Source of the DNA: Clostridiales bacterium CHKCI006
GTDB lineage: Bacteria; Bacillota_I; Bacilli_A; Erysipelotrichales; Coprobacillaceae
DNA length: 47,779 nt
Direction of reading: 5' to 3'
Assembly: GCA_900018345.1 (NCBI GenBank)
Contig: FCNA01000023.1
Coordinates: 1-47,779, forward strand
Made by a program: the position numbers and the translations under genes. Positions within the stretch are counted from its first letter, which is position 1. Each line of letters begins with the position of its first letter. Positions 1 through 8,026 of the stretch are shown here, in pieces. The notes under the pieces were generated by a model. That model did no database searches. It saw only the letters and a program-made list of their open reading frames with translations, and was not told the DNA's origin.

Positions 1-111
1 ATTTATAACACTCCGATGCTTCGTGCCTTTGACATCTGGAGAATAAAAGCTCTCATAAATGGAAAGATAAGTACGAGACTGTTGTTTAGAAACCTTTAAA
101 AAGTAAGCCAT
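1..111 (-). CDS. IS1634/IS4-like transposase, N-terminal fragment (cut by window edge)
   Basis: The 37 codons reading leftward from ATG 111 encode a start of the form MAYFLKVSKQQ...YLSIYESFY, followed by a K-G-T-K-H-R-S stretch. This resembles the N-terminus of DDE transposases of the IS1634 group, which typically begin MAYFLK and have YLxIxESFY near residue 20. An AGGAGG ribosome binding site lies at 118-123, and a TGTTATAAT-type -10 lies further upstream on the same strand. The rest of the gene is beyond the window. The family assignment is from memory of the motif only. The matching situation at the other end suggests an assembly break at a repeated element. Confidence 0.75.
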   Translation of the reverse strand, partial: MAYFLKVSKQQSRTYLSIYESFYSPDVKGTKHRSVIN

Positions 112-141
112 AAGAGGACCTCCTAACATAACACCACTACA

Positions 142-155
142 CCATTATTATAACA
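142..155 (-). promoter_or_regulatory. Extended -10 promoter of the transposase
   Basis: On the minus strand the sequence reads TGTTATAATAATGG, with TATAAT at 147-152 preceded by TGT. It lies about 35 bases upstream of the transposase ATG. No convincing -35 is visible in the A/T-rich stretch upstream. Confidence 0.5.
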
Positions 156-186
156 TAAACAAATAAAAAAGTAAATAAAAATAAAC

Positions 187-209
187 AAAAAAAGTCGCTG
201 ATCAACGAC
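187..209 (-). terminator. Rho-independent terminator, minus strand
   Basis: On the minus strand GTCGTTGATCAGCGAC folds on itself (194-209) and is followed by seven T residues (187-193). It would stop transcripts arriving from the right just before the transposase promoter. The surrounding 112-404 interval holds no gene I can support: it contains this hairpin, the transposase promoter and A/T-rich DNA that may be the end of the insertion sequence. I could not identify terminal inverted repeats. Confidence 0.5.
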
Positions 210-404
210 ATAATTTCAATGGGTAATTCACTTCTTCTAAACTTTCATGGTGCAAACCTCTAAACACGGGTTTTCCTCTTGACAAGTTTTTCACCTTCTT
301 CTATCGGTGAATAGTAACAGTAAAGTTTCTTTGGTTTTGCTTGCTTTGGGACAAATCATGTGGTAAGATGATATCATCAGCTACATGTCTGAAATAACAT
401 CAAA

Positions 405-436
405 CAAAAAGGATTTCCGCGAAGAAATCCTTTTTT
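405..436. terminator. Bidirectional terminator after the M28 peptidase gene
   Basis: AAAAAGGATTTC and GAAATCCTTTTTT form a 12-pair stem (406-417 with 424-435) around a CGCGAA loop. Both strands have a T-run after the stem. The M28 peptidase stop codon (442-444, minus strand) is immediately upstream on the minus strand. Confidence 0.85.
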
Positions 437-441
437 CGTAT

Positions 442-1695
442 TTATTTTTCATCTTTGATGTCGAGATATTCGTGCACTTTCTTGACCATGTTGTCCGGCA
501 TCGTTCTTTCGACTGGGAAGACGGCGGTATTGACGATCTCTGAAGCAAAGGTGTTCACGAACGCGGCCGTGGCTTCTAGTGAATCTGCACTCAGATATTG
601 GATGACATCGTGTCGGCAATGAATGAAGGCGGCGCCCTGTGTACCAAAGCGACAGAAGCTGACAGCCGGAACACCGGCATTCGCAAATGGGGTCGAGTCA
701 CTGGAATAGATATCTTGTCTGGCATGTAATGAGAAGTTCTCGGCACAGGCGAGATACTCAATATAAGAAACCAGGCTTTCCGGACCGGTGATCATGGCGA
801 CATCTTTGCCAAGTGGTGCGCCTGCCACATCGACGTTGATCATTAAGCGTGTTTTTGCCACTTCTTCTGGATGTTTGGCGATGTAAGCCTTACTTCCTTC
901 AAGACCGACTTCTTCGCTGCCAAACCAGCAGAATTTGACGGTGCGACGTGGTGGATGCGCAACAAACTCACGCAGGATCTCCATGATGATGACTGAACCG
1001 GCGCCGTTATCGTAAACACCGGTGCTAAATGGTACCGAATCGTAATGGGCACCTAAAGTGATGATCGTCTTTGGATCCTCAGTACCAGGGATGGTGGCAT
1101 AGACGTTGTGACTTGTCAGTGTGACGTTTTCCTGTTCGATTTCTAAATAGACCTTATGAGCCTTTTTAACAACGAGTTCGAAAGCGTCCTCTACGAGCAT
1201 ATTCACGCCGGGCAGATTGCCGTATTTACGGAAGTTGGCACGTAATTTACGTGTATCCAGATCGCTGTCTTCTCTTTTGTCCAGCAGTGATCCCTGGTAA
1301 GTAATAAAGGCAATGGCTCCGCTTTCCAGCATTTTTTTATAGGTTGGTAAACGCAGGAAATTGTTCACTAAGACGATCTTACCTTTCATGTTGGCAAGAT
1401 CAACCGGGGTCAGCGCATCCTGCGCGTAATAGAGCTCGCCCTCCAGCTTTGCATTTGGACAGCATTTCCAGGCGGTTACTTCATAACTTTTTTCATAAGG
1501 CTCGCATACTTTTAAAATGGCACGATGGACAATCGCATCCTCGACCTCAAAAGGTTCACGTATGGCTTCGATTCCTAGACTTTGGATCTCGTCCATCAGT
1601 ATCTGACTGGCCTCTTTTTCCTGGTCCGATCCGCTCGTGCGAATAAAGCCGATTCGATCCAGTAATTCATAAGCTCTTTTTCCATTGATAGGCAT
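442..1695 (-). CDS. M28-family zinc aminopeptidase
   Basis: A 417-residue predicted metallo-aminopeptidase that would remove N-terminal residues from peptides using two zinc ions. Visible M28 features are HYDS (about residues 217-220), the second metal-binding Asp in the VYDNGAG segment (229), the catalytic Glu pair in GSEEVG (261-262), VDVAG (288) and HCRHD near 366. Residues about 95-190 precede the catalytic block and could be a protease-associated-type insert. There is no signal peptide or membrane segment, so it is probably cytoplasmic. The start is supported by AGGAG about 9 bases upstream. It is monocistronic, with its own terminator. The substrate cannot be read from the sequence. Confidence 0.88.
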   Translation of the reverse strand: MPINGKRAYELLDRIGFIRTSGSDQEKEASQILMDEIQSLGIEAIREPFEVEDAIVHRAILKVCEPYEKSYEVTAWKCCPNAKLEGELYYAQDALTPVDLANMKGKIVLVNNFLRLPTYKKMLESGAIAFITYQGSLLDKREDSDLDTRKLRANFRKYGNLPGVNMLVEDAFELVVKKAHKVYLEIEQENVTLTSHNVYATIPGTEDPKTIITLGAHYDSVPFSTGVYDNGAGSVIIMEILREFVAHPPRRTVKFCWFGSEEVGLEGSKAYIAKHPEEVAKTRLMINVDVAGAPLGKDVAMITGPESLVSYIEYLACAENFSLHARQDIYSSDSTPFANAGVPAVSFCRFGTQGAAFIHCRHDVIQYLSADSLEATAAFVNTFASEIVNTAVFPVERTMPDNMVKKVHEYLDIKDEK

Positions 1696-1935
1696 AACAT
1701 GATTCTCCTTTCTTCACTTAAGCCTATTATAGACCAATTGCTGTCTAAATGAAACCGCCTTCGTATAAAAAAGTAAGGGAAATTGGATGGTGGAGAAGGA
1801 TGTCTGATTAACTTTTAGGAAAAAAGAAAAAATGAATAAAACAAAGTTATATTTAAACAAATAGACATAGCATTTTTTTGACGATTAGTGTATAATGTCA
1901 CAAAGGTGGCGTGCACCAGAAAAAAAGAGTCAAGC

Positions 1936-1963
1936 TTGATTCATAGCGGAAATATGCTATAGT
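1936..1963 (+). promoter_or_regulatory. Promoter of the 131-residue protein gene
   Basis: TTGATT (1936-1941), a 16-base spacer and TGcTATAGT (extended -10, hexamer 1958-1963). The ATG at 1984 is only 20 bases away, so the leader would be very short. A second possible -10, TATAAT, lies at 1891-1896 but has no good -35. The interval 1696-1935 holds nothing else I can support. Confidence 0.45.
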
Positions 1964-1983
1964 ATGAGTAGGAGGAAACGAAA

Positions 1984-2379
1984 ATGAAAAGATATTATTA
2001 TAAGAAAGACGAGACCGAATTAGCTCGTTTAAAAAGTGACCTGTCATATTATGCCAAAGTGATGGGATTTAATTTTGTCAGTGACGAAAACAGTGATGGC
2101 TGGGCTTGTGAGATCCGTAAGGATAAGGAAGCACATAAGGCGGTCGTTGTTGTCATCCGTAATTCCTCTTCAAGATCCGTAACGATCGAGATGGGTGTTA
2201 TCAATTGGATCGACAAAGCTGTCCTATTGAATTCTTTCTTCCCTGAATTACTTTCTCATGTTGAAGAGGTTCCGGTAACTTTATTTGAGAGTAAAGAAAA
2301 AGACATTCGACATGACGTCAAAGTACTAACGAAAGTTCGTTTAGGTTCTTACTTTAATACCCGTCAGGAAGCTGAATAA
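1984..2379 (+). CDS. Unknown 131-residue protein
   Basis: I do not recognise this protein. It is soluble, rich in Lys, Glu and Asp at the start (MKRYYYKKDE), has a central beta-rich stretch (KAVVVVIRN, SVTIEMGVINWID) and no signal peptide or membrane segment. GGAGG at 1971-1975 sits 8 bases before the ATG, which supports real translation. It has its own promoter-like sequence and a terminator directly after the stop, so it is likely a single-gene unit. Function cannot be inferred from its neighbours. Confidence 0.75.
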   Translation: MKRYYYKKDETELARLKSDLSYYAKVMGFNFVSDENSDGWACEIRKDKEAHKAVVVVIRNSSSRSVTIEMGVINWIDKAVLLNSFFPELLSHVEEVPVTLFESKEKDIRHDVKVLTKVRLGSYFNTRQEAE

Positions 2380-2405
2380 AAAAGGTGGCACGCCATCTTT
2401 TTTTC
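2380..2405 (+). terminator. Terminator after the 131-residue protein gene
   Basis: AAAGGTGGC and GCCATCTTT pair around an AC-containing loop and are followed by a run of seven T residues. The hairpin starts at the stop codon. Confidence 0.8.
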
Positions 2406-2428
2406 ATACGAAAAGGAGTCGTGAAAGC

Positions 2429-2674
2429 ATGGAAACACTATTAGCAGAAGGCCGGGCGCTTTATGTCTATGAGCAAAGCGGTATGTACGACCAGCAGGAA
2501 ATGGCCGATACACCGCTGGATGGTGTCTGGTGTTCGATTTATGATATGTTGAAGATCTCAAAAAATGGGATCGCTGAACCATTTGACCAGGAAGACTGGG
2601 ATGAAGCGCTGGCTTATTTAAAAAAAGCGCAGCCTTACACCACCGGTTTTCAGGATTTTGTGATCGATTTGTAA
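2429..2674 (+). CDS. Unknown 81-residue acidic protein
   Basis: I do not recognise this small acidic protein. It contains DGVWCSIYDMLKISKNG and a C-terminal DWDEALAYLKKAQPY helix, with no membrane segment or metal motif. An AAGGAG ribosome binding site lies 12 bases before the ATG and a GNRA-loop terminator follows directly, so the gene looks real. It sits between two terminators. A promoter is not obvious in the 23 bases after the preceding hairpin, so some read-through from the upstream gene is possible. Confidence 0.7.
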   Translation: METLLAEGRALYVYEQSGMYDQQEMADTPLDGVWCSIYDMLKISKNGIAEPFDQEDWDEALAYLKKAQPYTTGFQDFVIDL

Positions 2675-2678
2675 AATG

Positions 2679-2696
2679 GCCCGAAAGGGCTTTTTT
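2679..2696 (+). terminator. GNRA-loop terminator
   Basis: GCCC-GAAA-GGGC (2679-2690) followed by six T residues. It ends the 81-residue protein gene and also shows that an ATG at 2676 cannot be the LysR start. Confidence 0.75.
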
Positions 2697-2711
2697 AGAG
2701 GAAGTGAAGGA

Positions 2712-3662
2712 ATGAATCTATATGCTTTACATTATTTTGTGACATTAGCTCATTTAGAACATTATACGCAAGCCTCTAAGGTTTTGGGAATCAGTCAACC
2801 TGCCTTAACGCATGCCATCAGAGGACTGGAAGATGAATTAGGCATTCGCCTTTTTGCAAGAGAGGGACGTAATGTGTCTTTGACAAGAGCCGGTGAGTTT
2901 TATTTGAAACAGGTGGAGGAAGGCCTGACGCTTTTGGAAAATGCTAATCAGGCAATACGGCGTTTAAGCCAGGGAGAAGGAGAGATCCGATTGGGCTTTC
3001 TGCGTGAATCAGGTGTTCGCTTTTTGCCTACGCTGATTCATGATTTTATTGCTTCGAAGCCAGACGCTAAGATTCATTTTGCCTTGGATAGTGATAGCGG
3101 GATGTCGACAGACCTTTTGGAAGGATTGCGTCAGGGACGTTATGACCTGATCTTCAGTTCGGCGCCTAGACAGGAGGAAGATCTGCTGTATGTTCCGGTC
3201 TATCGTCAGCCCCTTTATTTGGCTGTTCCCGCCCAGCACCCATTTGCTTGCGAACCTTCTATCCGGTTTTGTCAGCTGGTCCATGAGCCGATGATCCTGT
3301 TTTCGTCTAAGAGCGGATTACGCTATGAGATTGATCGACTGTTGGCACAGGCGAAAATGACCTTAGAGCACATTGTTTTTGAAATCAGTGAGGATGAGGT
3401 CATCGCCAGTTTTGTGGAAAAAGGCTTTGGATTCGCTATTCTTCCCGATATCCCGATCATTCATCAGTTGGACGTCAGCCTGGTGAGATTGGAAGAGCCT
3501 CAATGCTATCGAGAAATGCATATGATCATGAAAAAAAAGGCTGACCACTATCCGGTAGTTCAAGCCTTCTTTGACTTTGTCAGGCAGAATGTGTCCGCAC
3601 TAAACGATGATGGATATAGCGTTGAAACTGGAGATGGGATGAGAGCTGCCGCTGACAAATAG
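2712..3662 (+). CDS. LysR-family transcriptional regulator
   Basis: A predicted 316-residue LysR regulator. The first 60 residues are a typical winged helix-turn-helix (FVTLAHLEHYTQASKVLGISQ, then LEDELGIRLFAREGR and LTRAGE). An effector-binding domain of periplasmic-binding-protein type follows (GEIRLGFLRESG, RYDLIFSS). The ATG at 2712 was chosen because MNLYALHYF is the usual LysR start, GAGGAAG lies just upstream, and the upstream in-frame ATG (2676) lies inside a terminator. Its 3' end overlaps the convergent YczE-like gene by 83 bases, so the two may be functionally linked. The effector is unknown. Confidence 0.88.
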   Translation: MNLYALHYFVTLAHLEHYTQASKVLGISQPALTHAIRGLEDELGIRLFAREGRNVSLTRAGEFYLKQVEEGLTLLENANQAIRRLSQGEGEIRLGFLRESGVRFLPTLIHDFIASKPDAKIHFALDSDSGMSTDLLEGLRQGRYDLIFSSAPRQEEDLLYVPVYRQPLYLAVPAQHPFACEPSIRFCQLVHEPMILFSSKSGLRYEIDRLLAQAKMTLEHIVFEISEDEVIASFVEKGFGFAILPDIPIIHQLDVSLVRLEEPQCYREMHMIMKKKADHYPVVQAFFDFVRQNVSALNDDGYSVETGDGMRAAADK

Positions 3663-4257
3663 CGATGGCCTTTCCCATGGTCAGTGCGGTTATGATCGTT
3701 CCCAGCCCTAACCCCTGAATGTTGCCTAGACAAAGGGAAGTGCTCAAAAGCGTGATGGCCAGACAGATTAAGTCAAAGCTGATCTTGATGCTGGCATAGG
3801 GTTTATGAATGATCATAACCAGTTCCCGTGGAAAGAGATCAGTGGGGATGATCGGCATCAAACATTGATTGCTTAGCGCAATACCAATGCTCATTGCCAG
3901 ATAGCTGATCATGAAATAAATCAGATCATAGATGAGCCCTTTGGGAAGCTGACTGATCCAGATCTGATGAACATCCAGCATGACCCTAAAGCCTAGACCA
4001 ATAACAAAACTGAATAAATAAGCGAGAACAAAACGTTTTCTGAGAATCATCAGGATCAAAACAAGGCCCAATTGGAAAAAGTAGGTCCAGGTTCCAAGAC
4101 TGAAAAAAGGCAGAATCTGATTGAGAGCATAAGGTACACTGGAAATGGCTGAAATACCGGAGCCTGAATAGAGCATGAGATCGACAGCAAAGCTGTTAAG
4201 GATCATGATGATTACAAGTGTAGCTTCACTGTAAAGAACGGTTTTTTGTTTGGGCAT
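3580..4257 (-). CDS. YczE/YitT-like multi-pass membrane protein
   Basis: A predicted integral membrane protein of 225 residues with about five hydrophobic segments, including EATLVIIMILNSFAVDLML, TYFFQLGLVLILMIL, LAYLFSFVIGLGF, LIYFMISYLAMSIGIALS and FDLICLAITLLSTSLCLG. The layout (about 220 residues, short cytoplasmic loops, Gly-rich last helix) resembles the YczE/YitT family of unknown transport function. The ATG at 4257 has AAGGAG 7 bases upstream; the ATG at 4275 has no such site. It overlaps the LysR gene tail to tail. Regulation by that LysR protein is an inference from position only. Confidence 0.7.
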   Translation of the reverse strand: MPKQKTVLYSEATLVIIMILNSFAVDLMLYSGSGISAISSVPYALNQILPFFSLGTWTYFFQLGLVLILMILRKRFVLAYLFSFVIGLGFRVMLDVHQIWISQLPKGLIYDLIYFMISYLAMSIGIALSNQCLMPIIPTDLFPRELVMIIHKPYASIKISFDLICLAITLLSTSLCLGNIQGLGLGTIITALTMGKAIAICQRQLSSHLQFQRYIHHRLVRTHSA

Positions 4258-4311
4258 AGAAATCTCCTTTCTCAATTGATAACAACAGTATAACGCATTT
4301 TACTTTTAAAT

Positions 4312-4325
4312 AATAATGCATTATT
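4312..4325. promoter_or_regulatory. 14-base perfect palindrome in a divergent promoter region
   Basis: AATAATGCATTATT is fully symmetric and lies between the YczE-like gene (minus) and the GNAT gene (plus). It could be an operator for either promoter, but the A/T-rich context makes a chance occurrence possible. Confidence 0.35.
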
Positions 4326-4377
4326 TGTTTGGAACTATAAACATTATTAATGAAAGCGTTTTTGTTGATGATTTAAC

Positions 4378-4407
4378 TTGTCAGTTTAATGTCGAACATG
4401 CTATGAT
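4378..4407 (+). promoter_or_regulatory. Promoter of the GNAT gene
   Basis: TTGTCA (4378-4383), an 18-base spacer and the extended -10 TGcTATGAT (hexamer 4402-4407). The ATG is 28 bases further on. Confidence 0.6.
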
Positions 4408-4435
4408 AGGGTGAATTTTTAAAGGGGGTTAGACA

Positions 4436-5134
4436 ATGCAGGATAGAGTGAATGCATTATCTATGTTAAGAAAGGATATGGCCGGGAATGCCGATATGCT
4501 CTCAGCCATTATCGAAAATCGCGCCGATCTTTTATATGTCTCAGCAGACTGTGTTTTATTGCGCGAAAAAGGCAGCGAGCTGTTGCAACTAAAATGCGAG
4601 AAGGTCGAAGCGCTCGCGGCAGTTGCGAAGTATCTGGATCATGCCAAATGTGTTGTGGTTCACGATGAAGCGTGCCGGGAAGCCCTGCTTGCACAGGGGT
4701 TTCAGACAGATATGGGGGTATATCAGTGTTTTTATCCGGGGCATTCGATCGAAGTGGATGAAAATGCAGATATCCGTCGCTTAGATCAAAGCTATCTGGA
4801 TACGATCGTGGCACATTATCATCTGTCGAATGATCCGGCTTACATCGCAACGCTGATCGAAACGCAGGGCATTTATGGCCTGTTTGTGGAGAATGAGCTG
4901 GCCGGCTTTATTGGCAGTCATGATGACGGGTCGATGGGTCTGTTAGAGATCTTTGAACCTTATCGTCAGCGTGGTTACGCTTATCAGCTGGAGAGCTTTT
5001 TGATCAAACAGAAGCTTAGTGAACGAAAGGTGCCATACTGTCAGGTGATTGTCGGCAATGATGTCTCTTTAGCTTTACAAAAGAAACTCGGCATGGAAAT
5101 CTCCAGCAGCCGTGTCTACTGGTTGGATCGTTGA
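4436..5134 (+). CDS. GNAT-family N-acetyltransferase
   Basis: A 232-residue protein whose C-terminal half has the GNAT fold: YGLFVENELAGFIGSHDDGSMGLLEIF is the central strand pair, RQRGYA (about 177-182) is the acetyl-CoA pyrophosphate-binding loop, and VIVGNDVSLALQKKLGM is the final motif. The N-terminal 110 residues are a divergent GNAT-like or accessory domain, a layout seen in two-lobed FR47-like acetyltransferases. The acceptor substrate is unknown. The gene has its own promoter and a terminator that begins inside the coding sequence. AAGGGGG lies about 8 bases before the ATG. Confidence 0.82.
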   Translation: MQDRVNALSMLRKDMAGNADMLSAIIENRADLLYVSADCVLLREKGSELLQLKCEKVEALAAVAKYLDHAKCVVVHDEACREALLAQGFQTDMGVYQCFYPGHSIEVDENADIRRLDQSYLDTIVAHYHLSNDPAYIATLIETQGIYGLFVENELAGFIGSHDDGSMGLLEIFEPYRQRGYAYQLESFLIKQKLSERKVPYCQVIVGNDVSLALQKKLGMEISSSRVYWLDR

Positions 5135-5147
5135 TCCGGCCTTTTTT
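5121..5147 (+). terminator. Terminator overlapping the GNAT stop codon
   Basis: GGTTGGATC (5121-5129) pairs with GATCCGGCC (5133-5141), followed by six T residues. The TGA stop (5132-5134) lies at the loop edge. Confidence 0.8.
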
Positions 5148-5168
5148 GTATGCTTTCAAGCTGGCACG

Positions 5169-5177
5169 TGGTATAAT
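5169..5177 (+). promoter_or_regulatory. Extended -10 of the rmuC operon
   Basis: TGgTATAAT, with hexamer 5172-5177. No good -35 is seen, as in many promoters in this window. It drives three coupled genes. Confidence 0.55.
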
Positions 5178-5228
5178 AATAGACAAGGGGGAGATGGATT
5201 TGGTAAGTAGAAAGAAAGAGGCGCAAGC

Positions 5229-6332
5229 ATGGAGATAGCCATTTTCATGCTGGCAATCGTGAATGTCATCGGGCTCGTGTATCTGGTCAGTCTGCAAAAA
5301 AACGAGCAGTTGGCTTCACAGAAGCTGGTGAAAGCACAAATGGCTGAACTGGAAAAAAGAAACAGTGAGCAGATGATGCAGATCTGGCAGGGAACGATGG
5401 AACGTTTAGATCATCTTTCTCACAGTTTAAACGACGATTTTGACCGCCTGGCTGATTTAACGGAAAAAAGGCTGTTTCTGATCAATGAGAAGGTCAGTGC
5501 CCGGCTGGATTCGGGCTTTGAGAAAACCAGTGGGGCTTATCAGGAGATGCTAGAACGCATGGCACGCATCGACGAAGCGCAAAAGAAGCTGGAAGGACTG
5601 CAAAACGAGGTCGTTTCCTTGCAGAACATTCTGGGAGATAAGAAAACGCGCGGTATCTTTGGGGAAGTTCAGCTCAATCACCTGCTGGAAAATGTCTTCG
5701 GTAAAAATGACGGGATCTATCAGGTCCAGGCGAAACTGCCAAATGGGCTAGTTTGCGATGTGTTGTTAAAGGCACCGGAGCCTTTGGGCAAAATTGCCAT
5801 TGATTCAAAGTTTCCGCTGGAAAACTACCGTCGTATGGTCGATCGGACACTTTCTGATGCCCAAAGACAGACCGCCAGCAAGCAGTTTAAAGAAGATATC
5901 AAAAAACATATTCAGGACATCGCCGGTAAATACATTCTTCCGGGCTATACGTCCGATCAGGCCATCATGTTTATTCCGGCAGAGGCTGTCTATGCGGAAA
6001 TCTATGCTTATCATCAGGATCTGGTTGATTTCAGTCTCGCGAAGCATGTCTGGATCGTTTCCCCAACGACCTTGATGGCTACCTTGACAACACTGGAAGT
6101 TTTGGTCAAGGATCAGCAACGTTCAAAATATGCGGTGCAGATCCAGGATGAGCTGCAGCTGTTGGCTAAGGAATTTGAACGCTATCAGCAGCGCTGGACG
6201 AAATTAGTCAGAAACGTAGAAGGCATCTCAAAAGATGTTAAAGATGTCTCGATTACGGCCGATAAGATTACCCGGCGCTTTGAAGAGATATCGAATGCCA
6301 AACATTATGAGGCAGAAGAGGAGGTTTTCTGA
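5229..6332 (+). CDS. rmuC: RmuC-family protein (putative DNA recombination protein)
   Basis: A 367-residue RmuC homologue. An N-terminal hydrophobic segment (IAIFMLAIVNVIGLVYLV) could anchor it to the membrane. A long coiled coil (about 25-130) is followed by the RmuC domain, with NILGDKKTRGIFGEVQL, VCDVLL, IDSKFPLENYRR, YILPGYTSDQAIMFIPAEAVYAEIY and WIVSPTTLMATL. RmuC proteins are linked to limiting DNA inversions; the nuclease-like fold is predicted, not proven here. It is the first gene of an operon, with its stop overlapping the next ATG by one base. A GAGG site lies upstream of the chosen ATG. Confidence 0.9.
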   Translation: MEIAIFMLAIVNVIGLVYLVSLQKNEQLASQKLVKAQMAELEKRNSEQMMQIWQGTMERLDHLSHSLNDDFDRLADLTEKRLFLINEKVSARLDSGFEKTSGAYQEMLERMARIDEAQKKLEGLQNEVVSLQNILGDKKTRGIFGEVQLNHLLENVFGKNDGIYQVQAKLPNGLVCDVLLKAPEPLGKIAIDSKFPLENYRRMVDRTLSDAQRQTASKQFKEDIKKHIQDIAGKYILPGYTSDQAIMFIPAEAVYAEIYAYHQDLVDFSLAKHVWIVSPTTLMATLTTLEVLVKDQQRSKYAVQIQDELQLLAKEFERYQQRWTKLVRNVEGISKDVKDVSITADKITRRFEEISNAKHYEAEEEVF

Positions 6333-7369
6333 TGAATCCTTATTTAAAAACATATTTATTAAAATATCCCTGTCATGAACTCGTGGATGAGATCAAATTT
6401 CTTTATCACAGTGCGATGGGAGGCGGACATCTTGTCAGTGATGCACCAAAGAGCCTGGCGCGCATCGAGCAGGAGATCGATCCGCAGCGTGGTTATGAAA
6501 TTGTCAAAGAAGATGTCAATGACCGGCTTTGTCATGTTCATTTTGGGAACTTGAATCCGGTACAGGCACGCGTCCTCAACCGCCTTTTCATTGCCAGTGC
6601 CAAAATGACGCAGCCTGACCCGGATCGTCTAAAAGCCAGCCTGGAGGAATTGAAAAAAAGCAAAGGGCCGGAGGATCAAAAAGCGATCGATGCATATATC
6701 GCCAAGGGGATGCCGATGGTTTCTCATTCCGCGACATTTCGGGAACACTATCACCCGGCGTATCGACTCGTTCATAAAGTATGGATGCATTATTTTGATC
6801 TGTTTGAAGCCATCGAGGAGGCTTTGCTGACACAGCAGCGGACGATCATCGGAATCGATGGTTGCTGTGGTTCAGGCAAATCCACGCTGGCCGGCTATAT
6901 ACAGGACTTGTATGGGATCGAACCGATCGCAATGGATGATTTTTTCCTGCCGATTGCTAAAAGGACACCGGCACGTTTAGCGGAAGTGGGCGGCAATGTG
7001 GATTATGAACGGTTCGTACAGGAAGTTAAGCAGCCCTTGCAGGCAGGGTCGGAAGTCTGTTATCGTATCTTTGATTGCCATTTAGGCGCATTTAACGGCG
7101 AGCATCACCTACCTGAGCAAACGGTTTATGTGATTGAAGGTTCTTATTGTATGCATCCAATCATCAATGATCTTTATGATCTGCGCGTTGTCATGACGAT
7201 CCCACGTGAGGTTCAGCGTGAACGCATCCTAGCGCGTAATGGATTTGAAATGTTTCCGAAATTTGAAAAAGTTTGGATCCCGATGGAGGACCGCTATCTG
7301 GAAGCCTGCAATCTGATGGCTGAAGCAGATTTCATCTATGATAATTCTTGCGAGAAAGGAGAAGACTAA
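6332..7369 (+). CDS. Two-domain protein: novel N-terminal domain plus uridine-kinase-like P-loop kinase
   Basis: A 345-residue protein. The N-terminal 150 residues (LKTYLLKYPCHELVDEIKF, GGGHLVSD, VHFGNLNPVQARVLNRLF) match no fold I can name. Residues about 173-340 form a P-loop kinase of the uridine kinase/panK group: Walker A GIDGCCGSGKST (173-184), MDDFFLP, and VIEGSYCMHP before the LID-like arginines RERILARNG. It could phosphorylate a nucleoside or similar small molecule; the substrate is not evident. It is translationally coupled on both sides (one-base overlaps with rmuC and the metallo-hydrolase gene). Confidence 0.78.
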   Translation: MNPYLKTYLLKYPCHELVDEIKFLYHSAMGGGHLVSDAPKSLARIEQEIDPQRGYEIVKEDVNDRLCHVHFGNLNPVQARVLNRLFIASAKMTQPDPDRLKASLEELKKSKGPEDQKAIDAYIAKGMPMVSHSATFREHYHPAYRLVHKVWMHYFDLFEAIEEALLTQQRTIIGIDGCCGSGKSTLAGYIQDLYGIEPIAMDDFFLPIAKRTPARLAEVGGNVDYERFVQEVKQPLQAGSEVCYRIFDCHLGAFNGEHHLPEQTVYVIEGSYCMHPIINDLYDLRVVMTIPREVQRERILARNGFEMFPKFEKVWIPMEDRYLEACNLMAEADFIYDNSCEKGED

Positions 7370-7962
7370 TGACACAATTACTCTATCACGGACATGGCAG
7401 TCTGGCGCTGTCCACGAATAAGCAATGGGTCGTTGAAATCGACCCTTATGCCGGTAACGACTATCTGTGGGAAGCGAATCTGATTTTAGTTTCGCACCAT
7501 CATCACGATCATGATCGAGTGGATCTGGTCAAACATCAAAAAGACTGTCCCGTGATCGATCCGACAATCCTGCATCCCGACGGGAAGTATTTATCCATGG
7601 ACTTTGGCGAAGTGACCGTTCAGGCCGTTCCTGCCTGTAATGCTCACCATCCGCGTGACTTCGGGATGGGTTTTGTGTTAATGATGGATGGACTAAAGAT
7701 CTATCTTTCCGGTGACACCTCTTATGTAGAAGAAATGGCAAGGTTAAAGGAACTGCAGCTTGATTATGCTTTTCTATGCTGCGATGGGATCTACAACATG
7801 GATCTTTCAGAAGCCGCGAAGTGCCGCCAGATCATCGGTGCAAAGCATACCTTTGTTTATCATACTTCTCCTGAAAAGCTCTTTGCCAGTGAAAAAATTC
7901 CAGAATTCACGGCATCTGGTTTCGAATATGTATTGCCGGGAGAGGTTATAACACTAAAATAA
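7369..7962 (+). CDS. Metallo-beta-lactamase-fold hydrolase (UlaG/L-ascorbate-lactonase-like)
   Basis: A 197-residue metal-dependent hydrolase. The zinc-binding motif SHHHHDHDRVD is at about residues 42-52, a second set of ligands lies in NAHHPRDFGMGF, the bridging Asp is in LSGDTSY, and VYHTS is the distal His region. This short form resembles the YycJ/UlaG-like group of unknown substrate. The ATG at 7369 shares its A with the upstream TAA and has AAAGGAG 9 bases before it; an upstream in-frame ATG at 7348 has no comparable site. It is the last gene of the rmuC operon. Confidence 0.85.
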   Translation: MTQLLYHGHGSLALSTNKQWVVEIDPYAGNDYLWEANLILVSHHHHDHDRVDLVKHQKDCPVIDPTILHPDGKYLSMDFGEVTVQAVPACNAHHPRDFGMGFVLMMDGLKIYLSGDTSYVEEMARLKELQLDYAFLCCDGIYNMDLSEAAKCRQIIGAKHTFVYHTSPEKLFASEKIPEFTASGFEYVLPGEVITLK

Positions 7963-7973
7963 AGAAAAATATT

Positions 7974-8002
7974 TTGTGAAATATGAAAAAGTCTGGTAAA
8001 AT
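7974..8002 (+). promoter_or_regulatory. Promoter of the dipeptidase gene
   Basis: TTGTGA (7974-7979), a 17-base spacer and TGgTAAAAT (hexamer 7997-8002). The ATG follows 24 bases later with AGAAGGGGG before it. Confidence 0.65.
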
Positions 8003-8026
8003 CATAATCAGAAGGGGGTTTGAGAG

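Noticed and set aside
1902-1916. GGTGGCGTGCACC as a regulatory hairpin
   Set aside because: Only four pairs with a short loop and no associated T-run; too weak to call.
2676-2711. An upstream start for the LysR gene
   Set aside because: The ATG lies inside the stem of a terminator, has no binding site, and would add residues not seen in LysR proteins.
5194-5238. A 14-codon upstream frame overlapping the rmuC start
   Set aside because: The purine-rich site directly abuts the ATG, giving too little spacing, and the encoded peptide shows no leader-peptide feature.
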